A program made the position numbers and the translations under genes. From Hylemonella sp. (GTDB lineage: Bacteria > Pseudomonadota > Gammaproteobacteria > Burkholderiales > Burkholderiaceae_C): a DNA stretch of 64,000 nucleotides. This document shows positions 43,596 through 52,136 of the stretch, piece by piece (position 1 is the stretch's first letter; every line of letters starts with the position of its first letter). Where the stretch lies: contig JAUXVI010000053.1 in assembly GCA_030680575.1 (NCBI GenBank), forward strand, positions 47,514-111,513. Direction: 5' to 3'. The notes beneath the pieces were generated by a model. That model saw nothing but the letters and a program-made list of their open reading frames with translations. It did no database searches and was not told where the DNA came from.

Positions 43596-44984
43596 CTAAC
43601 CCGACGCCAGGACGCGGAAGCTCACCGTCGCGCACAAGCCGGGGCCGCCGGGTGCATCACTCAACTCGAAACGGGCCTGCAGCACGGCCGCGAATTTGGC
43701 CACGATGGCCAGGCCCAGGCCGGCGCCCTGGCCCAGCCGCTCGGCCTGCATGCCACGCACACCACGCTGTACCAGATGGCTGCGCTCCTGCGGCGTCAGA
43801 CCCGGGCCGTTGTCGATCACCGACAGCTGTACTTCGCCCTCCCGTTGCGCCAGCACCACCGTTACCGCGCTGGCCTGGCCTTGCGGGGCGCGGCCGTAGC
43901 GCAGGGCGTTGTCGATCAGGTTGCCGAGGATGCCCTCGATCAAGGCCACATTGCCCGCCACCTTGAACGGCTGCTCCAGCCCCTGCACCCCGAGGTCCAC
44001 CCCGGCCACATCGGCGCGCGGCATGTAGCGCAGCACGGTCTCATGCACCACATCGTTCAAGGCCACCGGCTCGGTCTGCACGCCTGCGTCGGCCTCCTCC
44101 GCCAGCGCCAGCGCCAGCAACTGCTCCACCAGGCGACTGGCACGCGCCTCACTGGCACCGATGCGTTGCAGCTGCTCACGCCACAGCACCGGGTCCTGTT
44201 GCGCCAGCCCGTATTCGGTCAGGGCGCGAATGCCCGCCAGCGGCGTGCGCAGCTCGTGTGCCACATTGCCGGAAAATTCGCGCTGCGCCCGCATGCTGTG
44301 GCTGACACGCGCCAGCAGGGCGTTGATGGCGGTGCCCAGATGCTCAATGTCCCGGGAACTGGCCGACACCGGCACCGGCGTCAGGTCCAGCGCATCACGC
44401 AGGTCGACCGAGCGCTGCAGTTCGGTCAGCGGCTGCAACTCCTGGCCGATGATGCGACGTAACCAGACCGCCAGCAGGAGCAACAGCAGCACCTGCGGCA
44501 CCACCGAATACAGCAGCACGTTGTGCAGCAGGGCGTTGCGGCTGCCCATGGTCTGCGCCACCACCACCTCGAAGGGAGCCGGCTCGCGCCGTCGCAGCAC
44601 CACACTGCGCAGGGTCTGGCCCTGGTAATAAATCTCGGAAAAACGGCTGCGTGCCTGGCCTTGCGGGCTCGGCGCATGCAGACCCGGGTGGCCCGCCAGC
44701 ACCGAGCCGTCCGGCCGCAGTACTGCGAAAAAGACCAATTCACTCTGATCGAACAAGACCGCACTCATCTCGTCGGTCGACAGCTCCAGCGACAAACCGG
44801 CCGGCGCAACACGGACCTGCGACGCCAGCGCATGCGCGTCATCCAGCAGGGCACGGTCAAACGCCTTCTGCGCGAAGTAATAGGCCACCCCCACCGTCAC
44901 GCCCGTGCCCAGCAGCCAGGTCAGGCCCAGCGGCAGCAACACATGGCGCACCAGCCGGGCGCGCAGCGAAGGCTTGCGCGACAC
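43596..44984 (-). CDS. Two-component sensor histidine kinase (TctE/QseC type)
   Basis: A 462-residue inner-membrane kinase. Two TM helices (about 14-36 and 160-180) enclose a periplasmic 2CSK_N-like domain. There follow a HAMP-like linker, the H-box NVAHELRTPLAGIR with the phospho-acceptor His, the N-box GNLIDNALRYG, G1 VIDNGPGL and G2 GQGAGLGLAI. A GTG initiation codon at 44984 is implied. It follows its response-regulator gene by 32 bases. With metal efflux genes on both sides, sensing of a periplasmic metal ion or a porin substrate is plausible; the sensor domain itself gives no hint. Confidence 0.92.
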   Translation of the reverse strand: MSRKPSLRARLVRHVLLPLGLTWLLGTGVTVGVAYYFAQKAFDRALLDDAHALASQVRVAPAGLSLELSTDEMSAVLFDQSELVFFAVLRPDGSVLAGHPGLHAPSPQGQARSRFSEIYYQGQTLRSVVLRRREPAPFEVVVAQTMGSRNALLHNVLLYSVVPQVLLLLLLAVWLRRIIGQELQPLTELQRSVDLRDALDLTPVPVSASSRDIEHLGTAINALLARVSHSMRAQREFSGNVAHELRTPLAGIRALTEYGLAQQDPVLWREQLQRIGASEARASRLVEQLLALALAEEADAGVQTEPVALNDVVHETVLRYMPRADVAGVDLGVQGLEQPFKVAGNVALIEGILGNLIDNALRYGRAPQGQASAVTVVLAQREGEVQLSVIDNGPGLTPQERSHLVQRGVRGMQAERLGQGAGLGLAIVAKFAAVLQARFELSDAPGGPGLCATVSFRVLASG

Positions 44985-45016
44985 CGCCTCACGCGAAGGA
45001 AGAACGGGCGGCGCGT

Positions 45017-45718
45017 TCAGCGGTCTTCTCCCGGTTTCGGTTCCAGCACATAACCCAGGCCGCGCAGGGTGCGAATGCCGGCCCCGCTGCCGGCCAGTTT
45101 CTTGCGCAGGCGTGAAATGAACGCTTCCAGTGCGTTGTCGGCCAACGCCTCGTCAAAACTGGACAGCTTGTCCGACAAGCTGCCTTTGCTGACCACCCGG
45201 CCCGGCGGCGTCATCAGCTCCCACAACACCTCGAACTCCCGCGCCGGCAGGTCCAGCTGGACGGCCCCCATGGAGAAGCGGCGCGCCTTGCGGTCCAGCG
45301 CCAGACGGCCGACCAGGACCAGGTCATCCGTGCCCTGGGTACGACGCACCAGGGCGCGCAAGCGCGCCTCGACCTCGGCCAGTTCAAACGGTTTGCCCAG
45401 GTAATCGTCGGCCCCGGCATCCAGCCCGGCAACGCGCTCGTCGGTGCGGTTGCGGGCGGTGAGCACCAGCACCGGCGTGCGGTCGCCGCGGGCGCGCGCC
45501 TCACGCAGCACGGTCAGCCCGCTGCCTATCTCGCTGAGCGGGTGGCTGGTGACGGGCAGGTTGAGGTCGAGCAAAACCGCGTCAAAGGGCTGCACACGCC
45601 AGAAATGGCTGGCCTGCTCCAGTGTTGGTGCAATGTCCACCCGATGGCCGGCATCGCTCAGGCTGTGCAGCATGACATCGCCCAGGACGGCATCGTCTTC
45701 GACCAGCAGGATTCTCAT
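45017..45718 (-). CDS. OmpR-family response regulator (TctD/QseB type)
   Basis: A 233-residue regulator: receiver domain with acidic pocket VEDD, phospho-acceptor DAVLLDLNLP and the conserved Lys in GKPFELAEV, then a winged helix (DLPAREFEVLWELM, and LRKKLAGSGAGIRTLRGLGYVLEP). Between the phospho-Asp strand and helix alpha-3 it has VTSHPLSEIGSGLTVL in place of the usual short GMDGLTVL loop, an extra 8 or so residues beside the active site. It forms an operon with the kinase downstream and lies 90 bases from the divergent operon II start at 45809, which it probably controls. Confidence 0.93.
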   Translation of the reverse strand: MRILLVEDDAVLGDVMLHSLSDAGHRVDIAPTLEQASHFWRVQPFDAVLLDLNLPVTSHPLSEIGSGLTVLREARARGDRTPVLVLTARNRTDERVAGLDAGADDYLGKPFELAEVEARLRALVRRTQGTDDLVLVGRLALDRKARRFSMGAVQLDLPAREFEVLWELMTPPGRVVSKGSLSDKLSSFDEALADNALEAFISRLRKKLAGSGAGIRTLRGLGYVLEPKPGEDR

Positions 45719-45808
45719 GGCGGCGGCATCAGCAAGGTGGAGGTTCTACGCGTTTTCACCAAGGGCGAAGTCAGCCCGTGGTCAGTCGGTGCTTTCGACA
45801 ATCGGTTC

Positions 45809-47107
45809 ATGAGCATACGACAGTTCTTTCTGCTGGCAAGCCTGCTGCTGGCGCTGCCCGCCCTGGCGCAGGCCCCCGCCAACACAGCACTCACCCTGGA
45901 ACAGGCCCTGCAGGCGGCCCGCAATAACCTGGACGTCGCCCTGGCGCGCAATGCCCTGGCCGCCGCCCGCGCCGATGTGGTCAGCGCGGACCGCGCGCCG
46001 TTTCCGGTCCTGACGACCAAACTGAGTCAGATGGACCTGGAGCACGGCCTCGGTGGCGGCAGCAATTTCATGACGGAAAAACGCGTCGACAAGTCGATCG
46101 GACTGGACTGGACCTGGGAACGCGGCAACAAGCGCGAACTGCGCACCCTCACCGCCGAACGCGCCGCCGCCGCCGCCCAGGCCGACCTGGAGGACATCCG
46201 CACCCAGCAGCAGTTGGCCGTCCAGGCCGGCTTCTATCAACTGCTGGCCGCGCAGGAGCGCCTGACCCAGATCGCGCAAATCGAGCGCAGCGCCGCCCAG
46301 CTCGCCAGCGCCGCGCAGAAACGGCTGCAGGCGGGTGATCTGGCAGCGCAGGATGCCGCCCGCATCGAGATCGAAGCCGAGCGCGCTCGCTCCGACCGGC
46401 AGCTGGCCGAACTGGAACGCCAGCGCGCCGCCCTCCTGCTGTGGCAGTACACCGGCCTGCCCACACCGCCCGAGCAGCTGCAGGTCCAGCCCGACTGGCC
46501 GGCCCTGAGCGTCCCCCTGGCCGAAGCACGCCAGTGGGAGACCCTGGTGGATGCACGTCCCGATGTGCGTGCCGCACAGGCCCGGCTGCAGGCGGCGCAG
46601 GCGGCGCTCGACAGCAGCACGGCGCAGCGCCGCTCCGACATCACCTGGGGTGCTTCCTACGACCATTACCCCGGCACCTCCACCGCCCTGGTCGAGCTGC
46701 GCATGCAGATGCCACTGCAGTGGGGCTACAGCTACCAGGGCGAGATCGCGCGCGCCACCGCCCAGCTGGCCCAGGCCCAGGACGCGCTGGAGAAAACCCG
46801 CCGCCAGGCGCGCGCCGACCTGCAGCGGCTGCAAGAGGAAGTGCGCAACACCGCCCAACGGGCCCGCACGTACGAGACGGACATCCTGCCGCGCGCACGC
46901 AAGGTGGCCGCGGCCGCCGAACTGGCCTACAGCAAAGGCGCCCTGTCGCTGACCGACCTGCTGGATACGCGACGCACCCTGCGCGCCACCTTGCTGGATG
47001 CCCTGGCAGCCCGCACCGACCATGCCCGGGCCGCCGGCGCCTGGCAGCTGCGCACCCAGCCGGAGGCCAGCGCCTCGACCGCACCGCCCCCGTCCTCTGC
47101 CCACTGA
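45809..47107 (+). CDS. TolC-family outer-membrane channel of RND operon II
   Basis: A 432-residue outer-membrane efflux protein of CzcC style. Signal peptide RQFFLLASLLLALPALAQ, then the two helical repeats (LTLEQALQAARNNLDVALARNALAAARADVVSADRAPFPVL; and RPDVRAAQARLQAAQAALDSS ... YSKGALSLTDLLDTRRTL). The frame is open upstream to 45542, but only the ATG at 45809 produces a signal peptide. It starts operon II (channel, adaptor, pump), divergent from the two-component system. Only about 22% of positions would be expected to match the operon I channel by eye; the two are clearly separate paralogues. Confidence 0.9.
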   Translation: MSIRQFFLLASLLLALPALAQAPANTALTLEQALQAARNNLDVALARNALAAARADVVSADRAPFPVLTTKLSQMDLEHGLGGGSNFMTEKRVDKSIGLDWTWERGNKRELRTLTAERAAAAAQADLEDIRTQQQLAVQAGFYQLLAAQERLTQIAQIERSAAQLASAAQKRLQAGDLAAQDAARIEIEAERARSDRQLAELERQRAALLLWQYTGLPTPPEQLQVQPDWPALSVPLAEARQWETLVDARPDVRAAQARLQAAQAALDSSTAQRRSDITWGASYDHYPGTSTALVELRMQMPLQWGYSYQGEIARATAQLAQAQDALEKTRRQARADLQRLQEEVRNTAQRARTYETDILPRARKVAAAAELAYSKGALSLTDLLDTRRTLRATLLDALAARTDHARAAGAWQLRTQPEASASTAPPPSSAH

Positions 47108-47135
47108 ATACCGCCCATCAAGACGCCGTTGAACC

Positions 47136-48353
47136 ATGCTGAACCGTTTTCTTCCCGTCCTCCTTCTGTCGGCTCTGGGGCTGAGCGCCTGCAAAGACAC
47201 GCCGGCCCCGCCCACCCAGGCGCCGGCCCCGATCGTGCAGGGTCGCCAGCTGCGCTTTCCCGCCGGCCACCCGCAACTCGCCCTGCTGGCCCTGAGCGCC
47301 GCCACCCCGGCCAAGGCCATGACGATCGAACTGCCGGCCAAACTGGTATGGAACGAGGAACGCACGCAGCGCATCTACCCGCCCTTTGCCGGCCGTGTCA
47401 TGGCCATCAAGGTCGACGTGGGCCAGAAGGTCCTGCCAGGCACGCCCCTGGCCCTGCTCGCCTCGCCAGATTTCGGTCAGGCCCAGAGCGACACCGCCAA
47501 GGCTGAAGCCGATCACCGGCTGACGCACAGGGCACTGCAACGCCAGCGCGAGCTGTTCGAAGCCGGCATCGTGGCACGCAAGGAGCTGGAGCAGACCGAG
47601 GCCGAGGCCGAGCGCGCCGGCGCGGAAGTCGAACGTGCCCGCGCCCGCACCCGCCTGTATGGCAGCGGCAGCGGGGTCAACCAGCAGCTGGCCTTGAGCG
47701 CGAGCATCGCCGGCGTGGTGGTGGAACGCAACCTCAACCCGGGCCAGGAAGTGCGCCCCGAGCTGGCCGGCCCGGGTGTGCCGGCCCTGTTCGTGGTGAC
47801 GGACCCCTCCTCGCTCTGGGTCCAGATCGATGCGCGCGAATCCGAGGTCGGCACGGTGCGCCCGGGCGCCACGTTCGAGCTGGCCATGGCCGCCCTGGCG
47901 GGACAGCGCTTCGAAGGCCGCGTCATCAATGCCGCCGACTTCATCGACCCCCAGACCCGCACCATCAAGATCCGCGCCCTGGTGGCCAACCCGCAACGCC
48001 TGCTCAAGGCCGAGATGCTGGGCACGGCCCGCTTCGAGCGCCAGTTCGACAGCGGCGTGGTGGTACCGGCCTCGGCCGTGCTGCTGCATGGCGCCGGTCA
48101 CTCGGTGTTCGTGCAGACGCGTCCCGGCGAGTTCGAACCCCGCGCGGTGGAACTGGCCTACCTGGGGCCGAAGGAGGTGGTGGTCGCCAGCGGCCTGCAG
48201 GTTGGCGAGCAGGTGGTCAGCGACAATGCCTTGTTGCTGGCACGCCAGTTTCGTTTGGCGCAAAATGAGGCCAAAGCCCCCGCCATTGCTGCGCCTGATG
48301 CTACAAAAACAGAAGCATCCAGCCAGCCCGGACATGGGACGGCGCAGAAATGA
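47136..48353 (+). CDS. RND periplasmic adaptor lipoprotein, operon II, with repeat-encoded tail
   Basis: A 405-residue adaptor with a lipoprotein signal (VLLLSALGLSAC) and the CzcB/CusB layout: barrel-sandwich strand RIYPPFAGRVMAIKVDVGQKVLPG, helical hairpin with FGQAQSDTAKAEADHRLTHRALQ, then GVVVERNLNPGQEVRPE and a beta-barrel/MP domain. Residues about 376-394 (EAKAPAIAAPDATKTEAS) are encoded by a family A repeat in frame, after the folded part ends at LLLARQFRLAQN. The real protein thus carries a flexible Ala/Pro/Thr tail of repeat origin. The stop overlaps the pump ATG by four bases. Confidence 0.9.
   Translation: MLNRFLPVLLLSALGLSACKDTPAPPTQAPAPIVQGRQLRFPAGHPQLALLALSAATPAKAMTIELPAKLVWNEERTQRIYPPFAGRVMAIKVDVGQKVLPGTPLALLASPDFGQAQSDTAKAEADHRLTHRALQRQRELFEAGIVARKELEQTEAEAERAGAEVERARARTRLYGSGSGVNQQLALSASIAGVVVERNLNPGQEVRPELAGPGVPALFVVTDPSSLWVQIDARESEVGTVRPGATFELAMAALAGQRFEGRVINAADFIDPQTRTIKIRALVANPQRLLKAEMLGTARFERQFDSGVVVPASAVLLHGAGHSVFVQTRPGEFEPRAVELAYLGPKEVVVASGLQVGEQVVSDNALLLARQFRLAQNEAKAPAIAAPDATKTEASSQPGHGTAQK
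48263..48317 (-). repeat. Family A palindromic repeat, translated in frame in the adaptor gene
   Basis: On the minus strand: TGCTTCTGTTTTTGTAGC, then CAGGCGCAGCAATGGCGGGG and GGCTTTGGCCTCAT, 55 bases. Compared with 32455-32505 it keeps GGCGCAGCAA and the GGGGCT block. It lies wholly inside the operon II adaptor coding region, in frame, on the opposite strand to the gene. Confidence 0.75.
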
Positions 48354-51300
48354 AGCGCCTCATCCAGTACGCCCTGTACCAGCCGCTGTTCATCATCCTG
48401 GGCACGCTGCTGTTCGTGATGGCGGGCGTCATCGCCTTCAAGAACCTGTCGGTGGAGGCCTTCCCCGACGTCACCGACACCCAGGTCACCGTGATTGCGC
48501 TCTACCCAGGCCGGGCCGCGGAAGAGGTGGAAAAGCAGGTCACGCTGCCGATCGAGATGGCGCTGGCCGGCCTGCCCAACTCGATCCGCGTCTTCTCGCA
48601 CACCCAGTTCGGCCTGTCCTTCACCGTCGTCACCTATGACGACGACGCGACCGTGCTGCAGGTGCGCCAGCAGGTCAACGAACGTCTGCGCAGCGTGGAC
48701 CTGCCGCCCGGTGTGGAAGCCAACATCGCGCCCAACGCCACGCCGGTGGGCGAGGTCATGCGCTACCGCCTGCGTGGTGACGGCAAGTCCACCACCGAGC
48801 TGCGTACGCTGGAAGACTGGGTGGTCGAGCGCGCCTTGCGCCAGGTGCCGGGTGTGGCCGATGTGGTGGCCATGGGCGGCTTCATCAAGCAGTACGAGGT
48901 GCAACCCGACCTGGACAAGCTGCGCGCCTACAAGCTGTCGTTCCAGAACCTGCTCGACGCGATCGGCCGCGGCAACGCCAATGCCGGCGGCAGTTATGTG
49001 GCCCAGGGGGTGCAGCAGTACGCCATCCGCGGCATCGGCCTGCTGCGCTCGGCCGACGACATCGGCAGCATCGTGGTGGCGACGCGCAACGCCACCCCGA
49101 TCCTGGTGCGCGACATTGCCAAGGTTCACATCGGCGCCGTGCCGCGACTCGGCACGGTGGGACAGGACCTGGACGACGACGTCATCACCGGCATGGTGGT
49201 GATGCGCAAGGGCGAGAACCCGAGCGAGGTACTCAAGGGCGTGAAGGAAAAGATCGCCGAGCTCAACGAGCGCGGCCTGCCGCCGGGCGTGCAGATCGTG
49301 CCCTTCTACGACCGCAGCTGGCTGATGGGCAAGACCCTGTCCACCGTGTTCAAGAACCTGGTGGAGGGCGCCCTGCTGGTGTCCCTAGTGCTCTACCTCT
49401 TCCTCTCCAACCTGCGCGCCAGCCTGGCGGTGGTGGTGGTGATCCCGCTGGCGCTGCTGGCCACCTTCCTCGGCCTGAAGATCATGGGCGTGCCGGCCAA
49501 CCTGCTGTCGCTCGGCGCCATGGACTTCGGCATCATCGTCGACGGTGCCGTGATCGTGATCGAGAACATCATGCACCGGCTGGAGAAAGACAGCGAGAAC
49601 ATGCCCGAGAGCGAGCGGCGTCAGGCCATCATCGAGGCCGCCAACGAGGTCGGCCGCCCGACGCTGTTTTCCATGCTGATCATCATCGCGGCGCACATTC
49701 CGATCTTCGCGCTGCAGCGCCACGAAGGCCGCATCTTCCAGCCGATGGCGCTGTCCGTCACCACCGCACTGGTCGGCTCGCTGATCTTCTCGCTCACGCT
49801 GGTGCCCCTGCTGGCCTACTGGATGCTGCGCCGCAAGTTGCCGCACGGCGACAACCGCCTCGTCGCCAGTGCCAAACGCCTGTACGAACCCGTGCTGGAC
49901 TGGGCGCTGGCACACCGGCGCAAGGTGGTCATCATGGCCCTGGGCGCCTTTGCCCTGGCCATGGTGGCCGCTTCCCGGCTGGGCTCGGAATTCCTGCCGG
50001 AGCTGAACGAGGGCACGATCTGGGTCAACCTGCGCCTGCCGGCCAGCGTGGCCAATGACGAAGCGGCGCGCATCCTGCACAACGCACGTCAGGCCCTGCT
50101 GAGCGTGCCGGAGGTGCGCACCACGGTCTCCAAGGCCGGCCAGCCCGAAGACGGCACCGATCCCAAGACCATCAGCATGGCGGAGGTGTTTGTCGACATC
50201 AAGCCGCCGGAGCAGTGGCGCCAGGGCCTGACACGCGAACAGCTGATTCTCGACATGGAACGCGCCGTCAGTGCCATTCCGGGTCTGGTGCCGGTGTTCT
50301 CGATGCCGATCCGCGACAACGTGCTGGAATCGATCTCGCAGATCGACGGCCAGATCGTGATCAAGATCGCCGGCGACGACCTGGTGGAATTACGCCACAC
50401 GGCCGAGGCCATCGAGCGCGAGATCCGGCAGGTGGCCGGTGTCTACCGCGCCGAGATCGACCGCCTGGGCGAGCTGCCGCAACTGGTGATCGACATCGAC
50501 CGCAATCGCGCCGCCCGTTATGGCCTGAACGTCGGCGACGTGCAGGACGTGATCGAAGCCGCCCTGGCGGGCAAGGCCACCACCCAGTTGTGGGAAGGCG
50601 AACGCAAGTTCTCTGTGGCGGTGCGACTGCCCGCCGAACGGCGCAGCATTGCCAACCTGCCGGCCACCCTGATCGCCACCCCGGACGGCGGCTACACCAC
50701 GCTGGGCAGCGTGGCCGACATCCGGGAAACCAGCGGCGCCATGAACATCGCGCGTGAAGCCGGCCGGCGCACCATGGCCATCGGCATCTTCATCCGCGAC
50801 CGTGACATGGGATCGATCGTGAAGGACATGAAGGCCCGGGTGGCCCAAAACGTCAAGCTACCGGCCAACTACGTGATCAAGTGGTCAGGCGAGTTCGAAA
50901 ACCAGGAACGCGCCATGCAGCGGCTGTCGCTGGTGGTGCCGATCTCGCTGCTGCTGATCTTCGTGCTGCTGTTCGATGCCTTCGGTTCGTTCAAGAAGGC
51001 GGCGCTGATCCTGGTCAACGTGCCGCTGGCGCTGATTGGCGGCTTCATTGCGCTGTGGGTGTTTTCGATTCCGCTGTCGGTGTCTGCGGCGATCGGCTTC
51101 ATCGCGCTGTCCGGTCAGGCGGTGCTCAATGGCGTGGTGATGCTCTCGGTCTTCCAGCAGCTGCGCAATGCCGGCCATACCGTCATCGAGGCGGCCCGGC
51201 TCGGCTCCCTGCAGCGCCTGCGCACCGTGCTCATGACCGCCATGCTGGCGGCGCTCGGTCTGTTGCCGATGGCCCTGTCCCACGACATCGGCTCGGAAAC

Positions 51301-51445
51301 CCAACGTCCGCTGGCCATCGTGGTCATTGGTGGCCTGGTCACCGCTACCCTGCTCACGCTGGTGCTGCTGCCGGTGCTTTACGTCGCCTGGTTCTCCAAG
51401 CTCAAGGTCGACGAGCAGCTGGCCAAGCCAACCCGCCGGCCCTGA
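48350..51445 (+). CDS. RND heavy-metal efflux pump (CzcA-like), operon II
   Basis: A 1031-residue heavy-metal RND pump. The TM4 region DFGIIVDGAVIVIENIMHRLE is of the CzcA type (VDGA), the opening NLSVEAFPDVTDTQVTVIALYPGRAAEEVEKQVTLPIE matches this family, and MLIIIAAHIPIFALQRHEGRIFQPMA is the TM5/6 block. A divalent ion (Co, Zn, Cd or Ni) is the likely cargo, though sequence cannot fix it. The N-terminal ATG overlaps the adaptor stop (48350-48353). The gene ends 12 bases before the convergent hemerythrin gene, where a hairpin could terminate both. Confidence 0.93.
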   Translation: MKRLIQYALYQPLFIILGTLLFVMAGVIAFKNLSVEAFPDVTDTQVTVIALYPGRAAEEVEKQVTLPIEMALAGLPNSIRVFSHTQFGLSFTVVTYDDDATVLQVRQQVNERLRSVDLPPGVEANIAPNATPVGEVMRYRLRGDGKSTTELRTLEDWVVERALRQVPGVADVVAMGGFIKQYEVQPDLDKLRAYKLSFQNLLDAIGRGNANAGGSYVAQGVQQYAIRGIGLLRSADDIGSIVVATRNATPILVRDIAKVHIGAVPRLGTVGQDLDDDVITGMVVMRKGENPSEVLKGVKEKIAELNERGLPPGVQIVPFYDRSWLMGKTLSTVFKNLVEGALLVSLVLYLFLSNLRASLAVVVVIPLALLATFLGLKIMGVPANLLSLGAMDFGIIVDGAVIVIENIMHRLEKDSENMPESERRQAIIEAANEVGRPTLFSMLIIIAAHIPIFALQRHEGRIFQPMALSVTTALVGSLIFSLTLVPLLAYWMLRRKLPHGDNRLVASAKRLYEPVLDWALAHRRKVVIMALGAFALAMVAASRLGSEFLPELNEGTIWVNLRLPASVANDEAARILHNARQALLSVPEVRTTVSKAGQPEDGTDPKTISMAEVFVDIKPPEQWRQGLTREQLILDMERAVSAIPGLVPVFSMPIRDNVLESISQIDGQIVIKIAGDDLVELRHTAEAIEREIRQVAGVYRAEIDRLGELPQLVIDIDRNRAARYGLNVGDVQDVIEAALAGKATTQLWEGERKFSVAVRLPAERRSIANLPATLIATPDGGYTTLGSVADIRETSGAMNIAREAGRRTMAIGIFIRDRDMGSIVKDMKARVAQNVKLPANYVIKWSGEFENQERAMQRLSLVVPISLLLIFVLLFDAFGSFKKAALILVNVPLALIGGFIALWVFSIPLSVSAAIGFIALSGQAVLNGVVMLSVFQQLRNAGHTVIEAARLGSLQRLRTVLMTAMLAALGLLPMALSHDIGSETQRPLAIVVIGGLVTATLLTLVLLPVLYVAWFSKLKVDEQLAKPTRRP

Positions 51446-51457
51446 GGATCCAGCCCT

Positions 51458-52042
51458 TCAACCCTCGCCGAGACCGATCGGCGAGGGAGCCCGCATCACG
51501 ATGCGGGTGAACAGGCGGTCATAGACCGGGTCGCGCGGGTACTTGCCGGTCAGCGGATCGCAGTTGGTGGCAAAGGCTGCATCCAGCGCCTTCCAGTCGT
51601 CTTCGGTCAGCACCTTTTCCGCCTCGGGCATGATCACGGTCTCTTCCAGTCGCATGTGTTCGAGGTAGAACTCCAGGTAGCGTCTGGCCGCCTCGTCGAA
51701 GGCAGCGCGGCGTGACTCACCCAGCAGCTCCCAGGCCAGCAACAGGTGCTGCAGCTCGCGCACCGCCGACTCGCCGTAAGCGTGGTCCTTGTCGAGCTTG
51801 TCCAGAGCGTCCTTCAGGTGCGGCGCCCGCGCCCGCACCGGCGGAAACAGCAACTCGGTTTCCTTGGTGTGGTGCAGGCGTTCGGGGAATTCGTCGATGT
51901 AGAACAGCATGGCGCGCAGCACATCGAAGAAGTTCTCCGGTTCGCTCGCGGGTCCACGCTGGACCATCATGCGCAGGGACTGCAGCATGGCCGCCAGGGC
52001 GGCATGTTCGTCATGGATGATGCGAATACTTTCGTGACTCAT
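51458..52042 (-). CDS. Hemerythrin HHE-domain protein
   Basis: A 194-residue helical bundle with di-iron ligands of the HHE type: IIHDEHAALAAMLQSL (His/Glu/His), RLHHTKETELLFPPV (two His plus Glu), KLDKDHAYGESAV and YLEHMRLEETVIMPEA. It may bind oxygen or NO, or act in repair of iron centres; the role is unknown. No membrane segment. It is alone on the minus strand between the RND pump and the chemoreceptor. Its last codons form half of a perfect hairpin (51462-51487). Confidence 0.9.
   Translation of the reverse strand: MSHESIRIIHDEHAALAAMLQSLRMMVQRGPASEPENFFDVLRAMLFYIDEFPERLHHTKETELLFPPVRARAPHLKDALDKLDKDHAYGESAVRELQHLLLAWELLGESRRAAFDEAARRYLEFYLEHMRLEETVIMPEAEKVLTEDDWKALDAAFATNCDPLTGKYPRDPVYDRLFTRIVMRAPSPIGLGEG
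51462..51487. terminator. Perfect 10-bp hairpin between convergent pump and hemerythrin genes
   Basis: CCCTCGCCGA (51462-51471) pairs with TCGGCGAGGG (51478-51487), loop GACCGA. It lies 17 bases after the pump stop and inside the final hemerythrin codons, so it can terminate the pump transcript, though no T-run follows on the plus strand. Confidence 0.55.
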
Positions 52043-52136
52043 GATGAAACTCCTCAGGTCAAATCCATCGTTTGCACCTAGCTTGTCACGTCAGCTTCGC
52101 CGCAAGCTTGACCTTCGTCAAGCTTTGCGCACATCC

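Noticed and set aside
45782..47374. A 530-aa minus-strand open frame
   Set aside because: Antisense to the operon II TolC-like channel and adaptor.
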